From: Acanthacorydalis orientalis
Taxonomy: Eukaryota; Arthropoda; Insecta; Megaloptera; Corydalidae
NCBI GenBank assembly: GCA_034766995.1
Contig: CM068314.1
Location: forward strand, 22,962,284-23,026,283
Reading direction: 5' to 3'
Length of the DNA: 64,000 nucleotides
Shown here: in pieces, positions 36,317-48,933 of the stretch
Position numbering within the stretch: the stretch's first letter is position 1
Layout of the letters: every line of letters starts with the position of its first letter
Program-made: the position numbers and the translations under genes
Notes under the pieces: generated by a model
What the model was told of the DNA's origin: nothing
The model's input: only the letters and a program-made list of their open reading frames with translations
The model's database searches: none

Positions 36317-39300
36317 GTGTGCACATACATATATACATGAATGATAATCATAAAATTAATCAGAACTAATTAATAATTTCTAAATAAATTTTAAATACTG
36401 TAATTTTCTTTAATAGATTGCGTAAAGTAGTTGGTTAATAATTCTTTTTGATGGAAATATCTAAACTCATGAGTATGAAATATAATCAATAGAATAAATA
36501 TAAATTAGATGTGAAGGGCAAATAAAATTACAAATTTACAAAATAAAGTAATGGTAGTGGTGTATTGATTCGTGAATAATAATCCATCATTATTAAATGT
36601 TTGAATATAAAAGGGGTTATTCAATCATGAAACCATATGTAGGTCTGTCAAGTATACTATAAAGTATTATTACATATATTAATAGTGATAATAAGTATTT
36701 ATGTACCTGTAAAAATTTGTAAAAATTTATGTTAATTTTTTATAGTGAAAAGATAATTTTTAAACAAATAATTACATTTCCTTAACCAATTAAATAATTA
36801 TTGTAATATATTTCTATTATTAAATGTCTATGATAATTGTATTTGTTTGTATACTCGCATTTATTATTTTTTAAACGATTTTTTTTATTTGATTGACTAT
36901 AAATTTGTATCTTCTTCAAAAATAAAAATATTATTTACTAAATTTTATGTTATATCATTTTTCTGTCGAAAGTAAAAGTAATCGAGTGTTTAATGAAGTT
37001 ATTTAGTTAATGAAAGATCATAGTACATGTGAAATTTTCATTGTGTTATTAGGATCTTTTCAGTTATTGTCATTTTAAATAACCACGAAATTAATTATAA
37101 TATATGCATTTCACAATTTTGTAAAAATGAAAAGCCTTCTGTTTACACTTTAATAAAATTCTTGAACTCCCAAGTATGGCTGGGCTATTTCAGTTAACAT
37201 TAAAAACATATTGTATACTTTAAGAGAAATATTTTTATGTGGAAATTTATTTATATATAGCAGTCACATAATGTATAATAGACATTGTACGGATGTGCTA
37301 GGTAAATGTGTATACATTATCATTAGTTTACATCCTTTACGATCGTAGGTTAATGGTATAAACGTCCATGTAAAAATCGCATTATGCATTGAAAAGTAGT
37401 TCTTATTGGTTGGCGCTACTAAATATTTACAGCACATTGAGTGACGTATTGGATATAAATTATTTATAACTCAGTTCGTTTGATTGGAATACATCACTAA
37501 ACGTGATTGATTTTTCATAAAAGTAATTAGATTGTATTGATTTAATTACACATCCACATGTCAAATATAGGTAAAGTTGTGTAGAATATTCTTCTCGTAA
37601 TTTAATGTACGTTAATTCTTATGAAAGAAATGTGTTTTTTAATCAAAGTCGTTATGCATTCCAAAATTCATTATATCTTTTTATTTGGTCGGTATCTAAT
37701 TTTCGTTATGATAAAAAATGTAAAATTGTTTTTATAATCAAATTTATTATCATATCTAAAAAATATAATAATATTCTGCAATTACTTTTAAAATTTATAA
37801 TTTTTATGCAGATTTTTAATTCAAAGAAGAACTTAAAACTTAAACTAAATTACAATAGTACAAAAATTAATAGTATTCAAAAAAATCTTCATATAATGAC
37901 TACTTTTAACGAAAACGTTTGCATTTTCTAATAGATCTGTTTATTTTGAATAAATAAATTTAATTTCCATTAACAACTATTTAATGGTCATTGTATTTAC
38001 ATACAAGAAGGGTTGATCAGTGGAACTAGTCTGTATAAATAAATATCTACTTTCGTTCATGCAAGGTATGTTGCGACTGTTAAAGTTACTTCCGGAGAAC
38101 CTGTTTATTGTTATACGTAGTTTTGTTTGGCCACCCCTACCTCGAGTCTTTCTCACATAAAGCCAGTCGCTTTTATACATATAAATATAATCGTATTGAA
38201 ATTCACACGTTAAAAAGTGACAGGAAGAAAAAAGGAAGCAAGAACAGTGCATTGTATTCTGTGTGAACTGGTCAGAAAATCTTGGTCGGTTATTATCATG
38301 ATTATTAATTGGTTGTCATCTGTTATAATTCTGGATGTTTGTATAATTACAGTAGTTATTTTTGATTTTGAAAATTAAAATGAGTAATAAGTTTTGATTT
38401 TTTATTCTTTTATACATCCATCTAAGTCTTTTATAAATTCAAAAGTATATTTTTGAATTTGTAAACAGAATTAGATGATACACGTTTGAATTTGAAAAGT
38501 GTATGTTGATACAACTTTTTGGAAAAGTATACATTGTGTGTGCATAAAAAAATATAGGAAAAGTAAATATTATTTATTTGAAAATTTAATTTTTAAACAT
38601 ATAAATATATTTGCATGTCCATTATCGATAACGAATTGTTTACGGACATAGTAAATATGGAGGGCATTTTATTGTATAATTGTATTACTATTAATTTCAT
38701 CCACATGATCCACCTGTGATGAATCACATAATATATATTTCATAGAACTTTGTTCTCGGCTGGATGAATCACACATATTTTCTTCATAAGACCCAATGAT
38801 TCATAATGACTAGTTGCATAGGTAGGTATGACCCATCGTTGAACCTTAAACTATGAAATAAGTGTTCGAAAATTAGATATAATAATTTATAATTTTATTA
38901 TTCTTTTATAAAACATTTGAGATTTTACAATTTTTATAGATGGCAATGAAGTGTAAACTTTTTTTCAACTAATTCACTTTAATGACCCTACTTCACTGTA
39001 ATACTTTTTGATACCAAGTCTACACCAAAAAAAAGGGTTCAATGACTATATTATTTTTTTAATTGAAGCCGTTAATATGAAGTGGGATATTTATGCAAAA
39101 CATCATCGTCATACCATTGCGTTTCTTACATTAAAAGTGTCAAGGGGAACATTATTCTTTCACCCACAAATTGTATGTTATACTGTAAGGAACTACATTG
39201 TCGTTATAATTGAGGACATTAATAAATTAAATAACTTATAGACATTTTTATTTACATTACGAGTTTGTACTGATAATGTCACTGATTTATAAAAGTTATG

Positions 39301-40207
39301 ACAACGATTTTTATACCGAACAATTACAGAGCTTAATAGGTCGCAGTTAAATTTGAGGTCGTTAACCTCTGCTAACCATTGACAACACCCTCACTTTAAT
39401 CGACTCTTTTAGTTCGTGTAAAAACAAATGACCTTTTTTATAAAAACACAAAATTTAACTCAATAAAAATCGAATATTTCATACATACATATTTTATATA
39501 CTTTAATTATATAAGATAGTATTTTTCATATTTTTCATTTTTTTTTGTACTATCAGTACTTCTATTAAAACGACAATAAAAGCAACAGAAGATAAATAAT
39601 TATTTATTTGTAGCATAAAATTTTGTTAATTAAAATATTTATAAAATGAATATAATATTCTAATTTAAAATAATCTAAAATTAAATCTTTTAAATTGATT
39701 TAAAATGTTTTAGATGTAAAAATTAGTATTGTTAAAAAATTCTACATTTATAAAATTCCGATATTTATCAAAATTACTTCCTAACAAATTTATAATTTTT
39801 ATTAATTTTTTATTTATTTCTTTCATAAGACAACTGTGTAATTCAAGTAGGTAAACATACTTTCCTTTTACTAAAATTTAGTTAATCGAGTGATAGATAA
39901 TCATTTTTTATCGATTTTATTCCTCTATTACATCCGTATTTTAAATCTGTACCAGTCATCTTTAAAAACGTTCTGCCGTGTCATTTATGACAAGAGCGTT
40001 ATTTACATACACTTTATAAATTTTTCGTTCGACTTCGTTCCCGGTAAAATTCTCGGTATTTTGACATTAATTTGTATTCATATATCTATATGGAAATTTC
40101 CAATTCAGTACTAAAACAATACCTGTCAAAATCAGTTATATATGGCCCTTCTGTGAATTGTACCATGTTCCCTGTGATTGTTAATATCTTCTTTATTCTG
40201 CATTTCT

Positions 40208-40210
<3 letters not shown>
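36317..40210. other. AT-rich non-coding stretch without long (TA)n arrays
   Basis: Nearly 4 kb in which I find no long microsatellite. The 108-codon ORF at 37605-37931 and the 77-codon ORF at 39008-39241 are AT-driven and have no recognizable features. A patch at 37980-38240 is less AT-rich; on its minus strand GTATAAAAGCG (about 38180-38170) resembles a TATA box, followed by GACTCGAG|GTAGGG, a possible donor. That is too little to call a promoter. Confidence 0.5.

Positions 40211-40261
<51 letters not shown>
40211..40261. repeat. (TA)n microsatellite
   Basis: 51 bp, uninterrupted; a 17-bp TA run follows at 40451-40467. Confidence 0.97.
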
Positions 40262-40267
<6 letters not shown>

Positions 40268-41376
40268 ACGGTTCAGTTTTATAAAACTGTCGTATAAAAG
40301 TTTGTTCAAAAGAAGTTTAATATTTTTTGTTACGTATAATATAATCTTTTTCTTATGTAATAAAATAATATTTTATTTTACACAGACTTTATGTGACCCG
40401 AGATAAATATTTATAACCAAATTAAAGACAAATTAATTGTGAAATTTATGTATATATATATATATATTTGTAAGTTTGTATTATTGTATTTGTTTTTATT
40501 TACATGCTTGTTAAACAAAATATTTTCCTTTGAATTGGTTTTTAAATTAAGGTATTTGTTTTCATCACTATCTTAAAGCTGGTCAAGTAATAAACATTAT
40601 ATAAATTCTTAAACTTTCATAACAAATTTTAATCTTAGATTTAAATAATAGTATCTGCTTTATCTATAAAATATATTAAGTTTAAATATCCTACTCTATC
40701 GGACTTTAAAAAAAGATATCGTAGGAAACAGTTATCAATGGGTTTTTAATTACATGCGTAATCGATAAAAAACAGCCTTTTTATAAATACTTTATTATAT
40801 TGTTTTTGTGAAAAGTGTGATAAAAGAAGTTCAGTAAATTTTTCTTATGCTGTTTTTCTTATTTTTCTGTATTACTTTTTATAAAAAAAATGTATTACTA
40901 TTTTGTGTGTTTATAAAGATTAAAAGAAATTAACTTTTCTTTACTATAAAATAAAGTTGTAGAATGTATTACTCAAAATAAATTATAATACAGGATTCAG
41001 CAACCATTGAGGAGTTTTAACTTCCTCCTTGATATCTAATCAAAACGTTGTTTATCCATTTTTGTACTTCTAAATTTCTTAAACCTTTATCTACATCTCT
41101 ATGGCACTTCTAATCTATTGCCATCCAGATTAGCTAGTAATAGTTTCCTTTGGTACACATTGTCGCTTATTCTTCACACAGTTGTTTACTTAAAATATAC
41201 TTCCTAAAAATTGAAGTGATGAGTACAGCACTGTGTTTTTTATTTTGAAAAAACAATTCCAACATTAAAAATATTTGCATATAATACTTCAAATAAGTAA
41301 CGTTTAGTTATTAACACATCTAAAAATTTAAAGTGCTAGAAACTTAACTGTATATACATATAAGCAAATGTACATC

Positions 41377-41379
<3 letters not shown>

Positions 41380-41441
<62 letters not shown>

Positions 41442-41456
41442 ATGTGTGTGTGTGTT
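41380..41456. repeat. (TA)n followed by (TG)n
   Basis: 56 bp TA (41380-41435) grading into TGTGTATGTGTGTGTGTG, a compound microsatellite. Confidence 0.96.
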
Positions 41457-41598
41457 TGTATATAACTTGGTAATAGGTATTCCTTAATTGCATGAAATCT
41501 ATCATTTGTAAAAAAGGATGTTGCTTATATGAATTTTAATGAGTAATAATTTTATAAATATTGTTTTATTATATAGTGTATGTACTAGTAGTATATAG

Positions 41599-41602
<4 letters not shown>

Positions 41603-41638
<36 letters not shown>
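41603..41638. repeat. (TA)n microsatellite in a local mirror context
   Basis: 36 bp flanked by GTATATAGTATTTATA on the left and TAGTATATGTATAAATACT on the right, making an imperfect inverted repeat around the array. Confidence 0.93.
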
Positions 41639-41641
<3 letters not shown>

Positions 41642-42143
41642 TATGTATAAATACTGAAAATTTGATAAAAAGTATTATGAAAAACTCAGATTCATTAAAA
41701 TTTATGATAAATGGAATTGAATTTCGTGGCCATTAAACTGTTTTATAATTAGGATTATGTTTATAGTCTCATTAGTATTTCACAATCTCTCATATTTATA
41801 ACATTTTCTGTTGTAATTCGTTTTTGACAGCAACATTTATTTTTAATTTTTTTAATGAATGACACACAAACTGTCATTTCATTATATAATTTAGAAATAT
41901 GTACCTTGTCTTCTTTATTAACTGATACCTCTAGTTTACGTTTTTGAATATAATGGAATTTTATTTTTACAGACGAATTTTCATTTATTTTTCATGTGTG
42001 GATTCATCTATAAATACTTTCATTTGGAATCCGTTATTATTTAAATTGTATGCTGTTTAATTAAAATAAGATAATTATTTAATTGCATGTATTAAGTATT
42101 ATAATGTTATAATTAAATTAATACTTTCATTTTCAGGTGGAAC

Positions 42144-42144
<1 letters not shown>

Positions 42145-42199
<55 letters not shown>
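42145..42199. repeat. (TA)n with GT-rich edge
   Basis: 55 bp TA, then GTGTGCGTGTATGTATGTATGTG. Confidence 0.96.
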
Positions 42200-42200
<1 letters not shown>

Positions 42201-43026
42201 GTGTGCGTGTATGTATGTATGTGTGTATACGCGTGTTTTGTATTTACACGAATAAAGAAGAAATATTTAAAAACACTACTTAGGTTTTAAATAAATTAAA
42301 GTTTAAGTCAGTAACAGAAACATTTCAATAACTAGTATGTTTAGATACATGTTATTTAATAACACAAATATATAATATATTCTTGCAGGCTATTCTTTAC
42401 TTCTGAAGAATAATTTTATACAATTATATAAAATGATCGTAAATAACATTAACTTTGTAATGTTTGCTAACGAATTATGATATATTTGATTTCCCTGAAT
42501 GGTGTGATTTTTAGAAACATTTTCTCGTATATATATATATATATTCTCAAAAAAAAATGTAAATGAATATCCTGGAATTATTTCCTTTATATTCGTTTAA
42601 AATTTTAGAAAATATTAATTAACATGTTTTCCATGTACAATAAACCAGTATGATTCATCGGAAAATACTTCTAAGAATTGCAAACAAAAACTGAACACGT
42701 ATTTTGTTTCTTCATTAAAACAAATATTACAATGCTGTTTATTTATACATATTACAAAACTGTCTAAAATTGTAACATGTATCTGAAATTCAGATACTTT
42801 TTTAAACAAAGATTTTTTTAATTACATTAATGTTCGAAAGTATATTAGTGATTAATCTATTTAAATAAGTAATAGCAGTTGTTTTTAATTTAATCTTCGT
42901 TAAAATACATTGCATAACATTTTCAATTTCATCCAAGAATATTTTACTCACTCTTACATAAATAAAAGTAATCATTACTATAAAATGAAACCTTAAATAT
43001 GTAAAAAAAACTATTGATAAATATAC

Positions 43027-43111
43027 TCAGGTGATATTTCAATAGAGGCGTGCGAGACTGGAATGAATTGCAGTCTTCTACCCAGAAATCATTCCCTTCT
43101 GTAGCTGCCAT
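43027..43111 (-). CDS. Candidate exon in a low-AT patch (28 residues, uncertain)
   Basis: The patch 43035-43190 is far less AT-rich than its neighbours. On the minus strand ATG 43111 opens M-A-A-T-E-G-N-D-F-W-V-E-D-C-N-S-F-Q-S-R and continues to a possible donor CACCTGA|GTATAT. The segment has balanced amino-acid composition, unlike chance ORFs here. I recognise no family; a transposon relic is an alternative. Confidence 0.2.
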
Positions 43112-43789
43112 CAGCAAATAATAATAAGCTAGGAATTTTTCGATAGTTTAATTTCGAAACGAACCCCTGATACATGGTCTGATTTCTTCTAAGTGGACAT
43201 TATTATTAATGTCTTTTGTTAGACAAATCCTTGAAATTTTGTTATGAATATCGAGTCAAAAGTATATTAAATACAAGAAAAATATTTATTGAGCCAATAA
43301 GAACATTTGTAAGAACTCTGAGAAATAAAATAATGCTCAGTAAAATTATATTGTAATATATATTGTAATTGTATTTTGTAATATTCGAATGTTTGAAACT
43401 TCTAGGAATATCAATGATAGTTATCTGTAATTAAATGAGTAATTTTATTATTAGGTATATTTGTATATATACGACAGTTTGTAGTTCATTTTCATATTGA
43501 ATTTTACTGAAATAAAATTATAAACACTAATGTATAATATGTAAACACACGTTTATCTACCAAAAATTAAAAAGAAAGTAAATGCTGTGAACAATCATGT
43601 TGTGTAATTTCATGAAGTTATTAAATTTTATTTCTAACGAGATTACTTAATCAACAATTAATTATACTAAAAAAGAATTCAGTCTTAAATATTTTTTATG
43701 ATGGTTAGTAATTTGTTGTTGAATCATTTTTTTGAAGTTAACTTCTTTAATATTAGAATGATTTTCAGGTCATTTATACCAAATAAAGT

Positions 43790-43792
<3 letters not shown>

Positions 43793-43848
<56 letters not shown>
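43793..43848. repeat. (TA)n microsatellite
   Basis: 56 bp, uninterrupted, then ATATACATAATG. Confidence 0.97.
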
Positions 43849-43852
<4 letters not shown>

Positions 43853-44139
43853 CATAATGTTTAATTTTATAATCACACATTTTTAGATAATTGGATATTT
43901 TATTTCGTCGAATAATGATTCATTCTACTGATTTCTCATTTCTGACTCATTTGTGTGTTGCTGCATATTATCCTCTATTGATATGGTGACAATTGTATCA
44001 GACAGTTGTACAATTTTAATTTATTTTTTATTATGTTATAGAACATTTATACGATTCATTTTAGACAACTAGTTTGATTTTATTATTAGTGAAATAACGG
44101 TTTACCACCGTTACAGTAGTATTGTGTATTATAATCAGT

Positions 44140-44165
44140 TATGCAGTTTCAGGTAAATAAGATGT
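44140..44165 (+). other. Possible zero-length (recursive) splice junction
   Basis: TTTCAG|GTAAAT at 44152/44153 is one base from the ratchet consensus TTTCAG|GTAAGT. This matters only if a plus-strand transcript starting upstream spans this point. Confidence 0.2.
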
Positions 44166-45046
44166 GGTTCGTTGATTAACACTGATATGATAATTGATTA
44201 TTTTACACAATCATTTCCGCAATGAACTTTTGTTTCGTTGATCTATAATAAATTCACAAAAATGACGTGTTTAAAAACATGTCCTTCATCGAATTATTCA
44301 GAGTATAATCTACATGTAAATGTAACTTACTGTTAAAATTTTAAATCCCAATTAAATTTGTAGTTAATTATCAATGATTTATTTTGTTATCAGTAATATA
44401 TATATATATATATATACAGAATTTTAGTTCCGGGTAATAAAAATACTTACATAATTATTTGTGGTTTTTCAGAATCTATAAAATGGCGTCATATTATATT
44501 AATCTTAACATTTTATACTCGAATCCATTTGACCTTGATAATAATATGTCTCTTTCTATTGCTACTTGTTCATTTCTATTTTACATTCAGTAATAATGCA
44601 CTGAGTTGATTTATATCCAATAATTGTAAATACCAAACAGAGAAAAAACGTACAGGAAAAAACTTTCTTAATTGTATTTACAATAAGAAGATAAATGCAT
44701 AAACGTCACGTATATTTTTTTTACTTCTAGAAATATAAAATCTTCACATTAATTTTATCTGTTGTCTTACAAGTAAATATTAAATGTAATTGTCACGTAA
44801 ATTACTTCAAAATTTTATATATATATATGTATAAATATATATAAATGAATGAAAATTGAAAAATTGTAGGTTAAGAATGGCCTAACAGAAATATCACTTG
44901 AACTCAGGTGCACATAAAGCATAGATTTTTTTTTACTCGTCAACCACAATTTTTCATTTAACAACCTCGATTTTTCACAAACAGCAGACAAGTAGACAAG
45001 TTCTATTTCTATAGCCTGTATGTGTATAGAAGCGCATTTACATACT

Positions 45047-45051
<5 letters not shown>

Positions 45052-45118
<67 letters not shown>
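45052..45118. repeat. (TA)n microsatellite
   Basis: 67 bp, uninterrupted. Short arrays lie nearby at 44396-44416 (21 bp) and 45393-45421 (29 bp). Confidence 0.97.
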
Positions 45119-45124
<6 letters not shown>

Positions 45125-45390
45125 GTCAGTATCTCATACTTCAGACATGATAAAAAATACGTTGGGCATATTTTTAAAATAATTTACTCATAAACTGATG
45201 TTTATAGTGTTCCTTAAAATTAATATTGAGTACGTTTTATTTTAGTCGGTGTAATCTTATTGACTTTGAAATAATAATCTTTAGTATTTAACTAAATAAT
45301 TAATTGAAAAAGTATTACGAATATATACACTCTTATATATTTAAAAATACAATTCTTAAAAATATTTATCAGTTATTTTATATAAGTAAC

Positions 45391-45424
<34 letters not shown>

Positions 45425-45764
45425 TACCGATTTTAACATTATTGTTACAATATTGATTTTATTTGCAAATTTTAATTTTAATTTATGTGTTATGGTTATT
45501 TGTTTTTAAATAATTATAGCTCGTCATATAATTAATATATGAGCTTTAAAATAGAAAATCACGAATCAATTTAATTTATATGATACGTTTTAAAGCTCTG
45601 TGATCAGTATCAGAAGAACTGTCTAGCATAATATATTAACTTATTGATTTTAAATATTGTTACTATTTTTGGCAAAATAAATTAGAATCGATGTCCCTGA
45701 GTAATCTCAGTTAATTTTAGCTGGGGATTTAATGATTTTTAATGACGAATTTTGGTAAACTTCT

Positions 45765-45866
<102 letters not shown>

Positions 45867-46663
45867 CGAGAAATTTGTAACTAAAATTTTAACTTAGTAT
45901 AAATTGTACGAATATCCTGTTAACAGATGAGATCATAAATTATTGAATGTTTTTAATAACAACTATTTCAAATTTTAACTAAATTTATTGTTGAAATCAT
46001 TATTGATGTGATACAGTAACAATTTTGAAAATGTAATTAGAACAGTGTATTTTTCCTTTTTTTGTTTAAATATTTATTTCATTTGTCATTTACATACACT
46101 TCTGAATTTTTAGATACATTTAAAAACGTACAATAAAATGTATATGCCTTGTTTTTGTTTTGTCATTTTTTTGGTAATATACGTATATAAAAATATCGAC
46201 ATATTTTTTTATAAAAAAATTATTAATCCTTTTTACCCTTCTTTATTATTTTTTTAAAAAAAATCTATATTACTGTCTAATTTCATTAAAATTTGTTTCG
46301 TATAACAAGACAATACTGAATATTTATTTCGTTTGGTGATTCGAACGTTTGCTTCGCTGAATAATAAAATACCAATTAGCATAGATTGCCAATTCATAAT
46401 GTGTTCTCTCTTGGTCTATCATGTCATTTACACTAATGCAAAACGGAGAATTGTCGTTCAACAACAAAGCTAGGATCATGAACATCAATATATTTTTAAG
46501 CGAAATGATTATCTATAATTCTCTCGCGGATTTCACAAGCGATTGAATTGAATGTCAGCAAATGAAATGCTATTACCCACCTACCTGTTTTTACTTAACT
46601 GTTTGCCTCTCTTATACATATACTTCTATTTCTTGTTGACTTTATGTATGTGTGTATGTATAT

Positions 46664-46688
46664 AATATATATATATATATATATATAT
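46664..46688. repeat. Short (TA)n array
   Basis: 25 bp, after TATGTATGTGTGTATGTATA. It is the last array before the 46.8-50 kb gene-start zone. Confidence 0.94.
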
Positions 46689-46873
46689 TGTAAATGATCT
46701 CCAATGATGTTCATATAAAATATAGATAAGGTATCATGTTTGCATATGAAAATTCCATTACACCATCTTATACTGTTAAACGGCGAATGGTACATATCAT
46801 TCTCTCTTGCACTTACACGCTACCCCATTATACTGGTTTTACATGTCAACCATGAAGGGGAAACCTTACTTAC

Positions 46874-46940
46874 CTAACCGGCATGGCAATGCATTCCGAA
46901 GTCGACGTTGATAGTTTTTGTATAGTTGCGTTAACGACAT
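46874..46940 (-). CDS. Candidate first coding exon, mitochondrial-targeting-like N-terminus
   Basis: On the minus strand GCCGCCATGTCG is an ideal translation-start context (ATG 46940). Twenty-two codons follow (MSLTQLYKNYQRRLRNALPC, then R-L), and the exon ends at GGTTAG|GTAAGT, a perfect donor. The peptide has five basic and no acidic residues and can form an amphipathic helix, as in mitochondrial presequences. The ACATGGCGGC word on the plus strand overlapping the start resembles a YY1/Pho-type site. The next exon, at lower coordinates, could not be found, so family and function are unknown. A coincidental match inside a higher-GC relic is possible. Confidence 0.4.
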
Positions 46941-46944
46941 GGCG

Positions 46945-48824
46945 GCTAAGTCACTTTAACCGTCATTTCGTCGAAAATTATTTTTTTTTATTCGCGGAAT
47001 ATTGTTTTAAAATTCGGATAGAAAGTTTATAATCTGTTTTCGTTCGGTTTTGTATATATGAATTCGTAATTCAAATTATGATATCTATGAAATCATAACA
47101 GGAATTAGTCTGGGAAAGTATTGACTTAATTTAACGGTTTTTCTTTCGTGAAGAGTGAAATGTTTCGAATGATATACTGTGCCGTCTAGCGTATCAAATT
47201 TTAATGATATATAATACAGTGTGAAAAAATACTGATATCGCTTTTAATAGATTATATTAGAACATTTTTTTAATTAAATACATAAATAAACGCACTTTCT
47301 TGTATTTTGAAAACTAAAAATTACTCAAGATACTACACGTGACGTATCAGCAATAAGTATATTCTGTTAATTATATTTCTTAACATTTGAAGTATGAAGA
47401 AAACTATGAAATTAGATATATAATTTGCAAGTTTTATTATTCTAAACGTACGTATGAACGTGTGTAATCAGATAACTCTGTTAACGATACGGGGCGTAAT
47501 TCCTATATATTTATATAAATATCCAATTAATGGTTTTTGGTTTTAATACAATATAATCACGCAAGTTTTTATTTAACAAGATTTGTGTATTTTGATATTA
47601 ACTCATTTGAAGAAATCGTGTATATTGACTATTTGTAGTGATAACTGTACGAGTTATGTCAATTTTTATATTACCTTACTGTGAACCGTCTAATAAGAAA
47701 TCTGAAAGTGGAAGATGACTCAAGTTATTGGAATGTCGAGTATTTGACGTTAGGGGTGGTTAAAAATCTAAATGTTCGTATATACCGCTTGGAGGAAAGA
47801 GCCGATATCTTATTGGAAATATGTGGAATGTATTGCGAAATATTTTTCATTCTTCTAAGAATCATACGCAAGACGTCAAATTCCTTTTAATCACTCCCAC
47901 CGCTGAAACTTATTCAATATTCAACGTTTAAAACTATATAGAAGACATTGTCTCAAGGCTAACCAGTCTGTCTTACCTGCAAGAATAAAGTTTGCTTCAT
48001 TTCTGTACAGTAAAATGTTTATATATCTTTTCACTAGTATACGATTCTTTAGAGTACACGTGTATATTGCTTTTACGTATTTATTAAAAACGGATTGATT
48101 TGTGCTTGTGATATTAGAAATTGGATGCAGTTTGTGTTTAAATAACTTTATTTTTATAAATTTTCATATACTGATTGAGGAAAAAGTGTTGTGGTTTCTG
48201 TGATATTTATTGTTTAACGTATTTATTTTAACAGTTTTTATGTGACCTACAGACATCATCAAAAAATTCAACAGTGTAAAAATTTCGTGCTTAACTGTCT
48301 TTGTTTTGCGTTGAATATACCATTCTATACAGTTAAAAAAGAAGCTGCTGTGGACCAACCTGTTTTCGTATGTGTAGTGAATGAAAAGAAAGATTAACAC
48401 TGTGCTGGTTGTCTGTACTTCTCACCCTTAGTATATACTGCATCTGCTTTTATGCTGGCCATAGTTTCCTCTGTAAAACTTAGCCAGCTGTCTATAACAC
48501 GCTATTCTCATGCACTGTTGATAAAATTGAAGTGAATAACCTTTATGAGTCTCGAAAGTGGTAATAATAGATACACGAATCACGTTTTATTGGGATTCTT
48601 GATATGCTATACCTTGCAAGAAGACTGTAAATAGGTATAACCATTACAAAGCTCGCGTTTTGTGCAAGTTTGTGAATGTATATAATATTTAAAATAAAAT
48701 GTGGTTATAACACATGTACATTTATTTGAAAACTGAAAAAAACATTGTAAATATGTGTTTTTGTTTGTGAAAATATAACGTTAATTATTATAATTAATTG
48801 TTATTGTTTTATATATTTTAACAG
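46945..48824. promoter_or_regulatory. Gene-start zone between two divergent candidate first exons
   Basis: Nearly 1.9 kb with no long (TA)n array and several lower-AT patches (46800-46980, 47650-48000, 48390-48560). It should contain the promoter and 5' UTR of the plus-strand gene whose coding begins at 48859, and perhaps the promoter of the minus-strand candidate. The 69-codon ORF at 47681-47890 and the minus 78-codon ORF at 48400-48164 have no recognizable features. Confidence 0.4.
48426..48462 (-). CDS. Alternative candidate start exon (12 codons) or antisense of a UTR exon
   Basis: On the minus strand ATG 48462 (AACTATGGCC) reads MASIKADAVYTK to ACTAAGG|GTGAGA, a good donor. On the plus strand the same place is a good acceptor, CTTCTCACCCTTAG|T at 48431, which could start an untranslated exon of the plus-strand gene. 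Only one reading can be right, and sequence alone does not decide. Confidence 0.15.
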
Positions 48825-48933
48825 ACTTATTTAATTAATATATTATTATCAATATAAAATGGGTAACTCAACTTCATCACATCAACCTTTAGAGAGGGGA
48901 CAAGTCAATAGATTCGGAGATGTTTCTACAACG
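48825..48933 (+). CDS. First coding exon of a predicted N-myristoylated protein (coding 48859-48933)
   Basis: An acceptor (ATATTTTAACAG|A, exon from 48825) is followed by 34 nt of UTR. ATG at 48859 in AAAATGG context opens 25 codons beginning MGNSTSSHQPLERGQ. The exon ends at ACG|GTAAGG (phase 0). Met-Gly-Asn-Ser-x-Ser is a classic N-myristoyltransferase substrate (Gly at 2, Ser at 6 counting Met), so the product probably attaches to membranes through a fatty acid. Acceptor, start context and donor all agree. Later exons are not visible before the window end, so the following intron would exceed 15 kb. I cannot name the family. Confidence 0.7.

Noticed and set aside
37605..37931. 108-codon plus ORF
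   Set aside because: Composition is Lys/Asn/Ile/Phe/Tyr as expected from AT-rich DNA by chance; no signal, domain or splice context.
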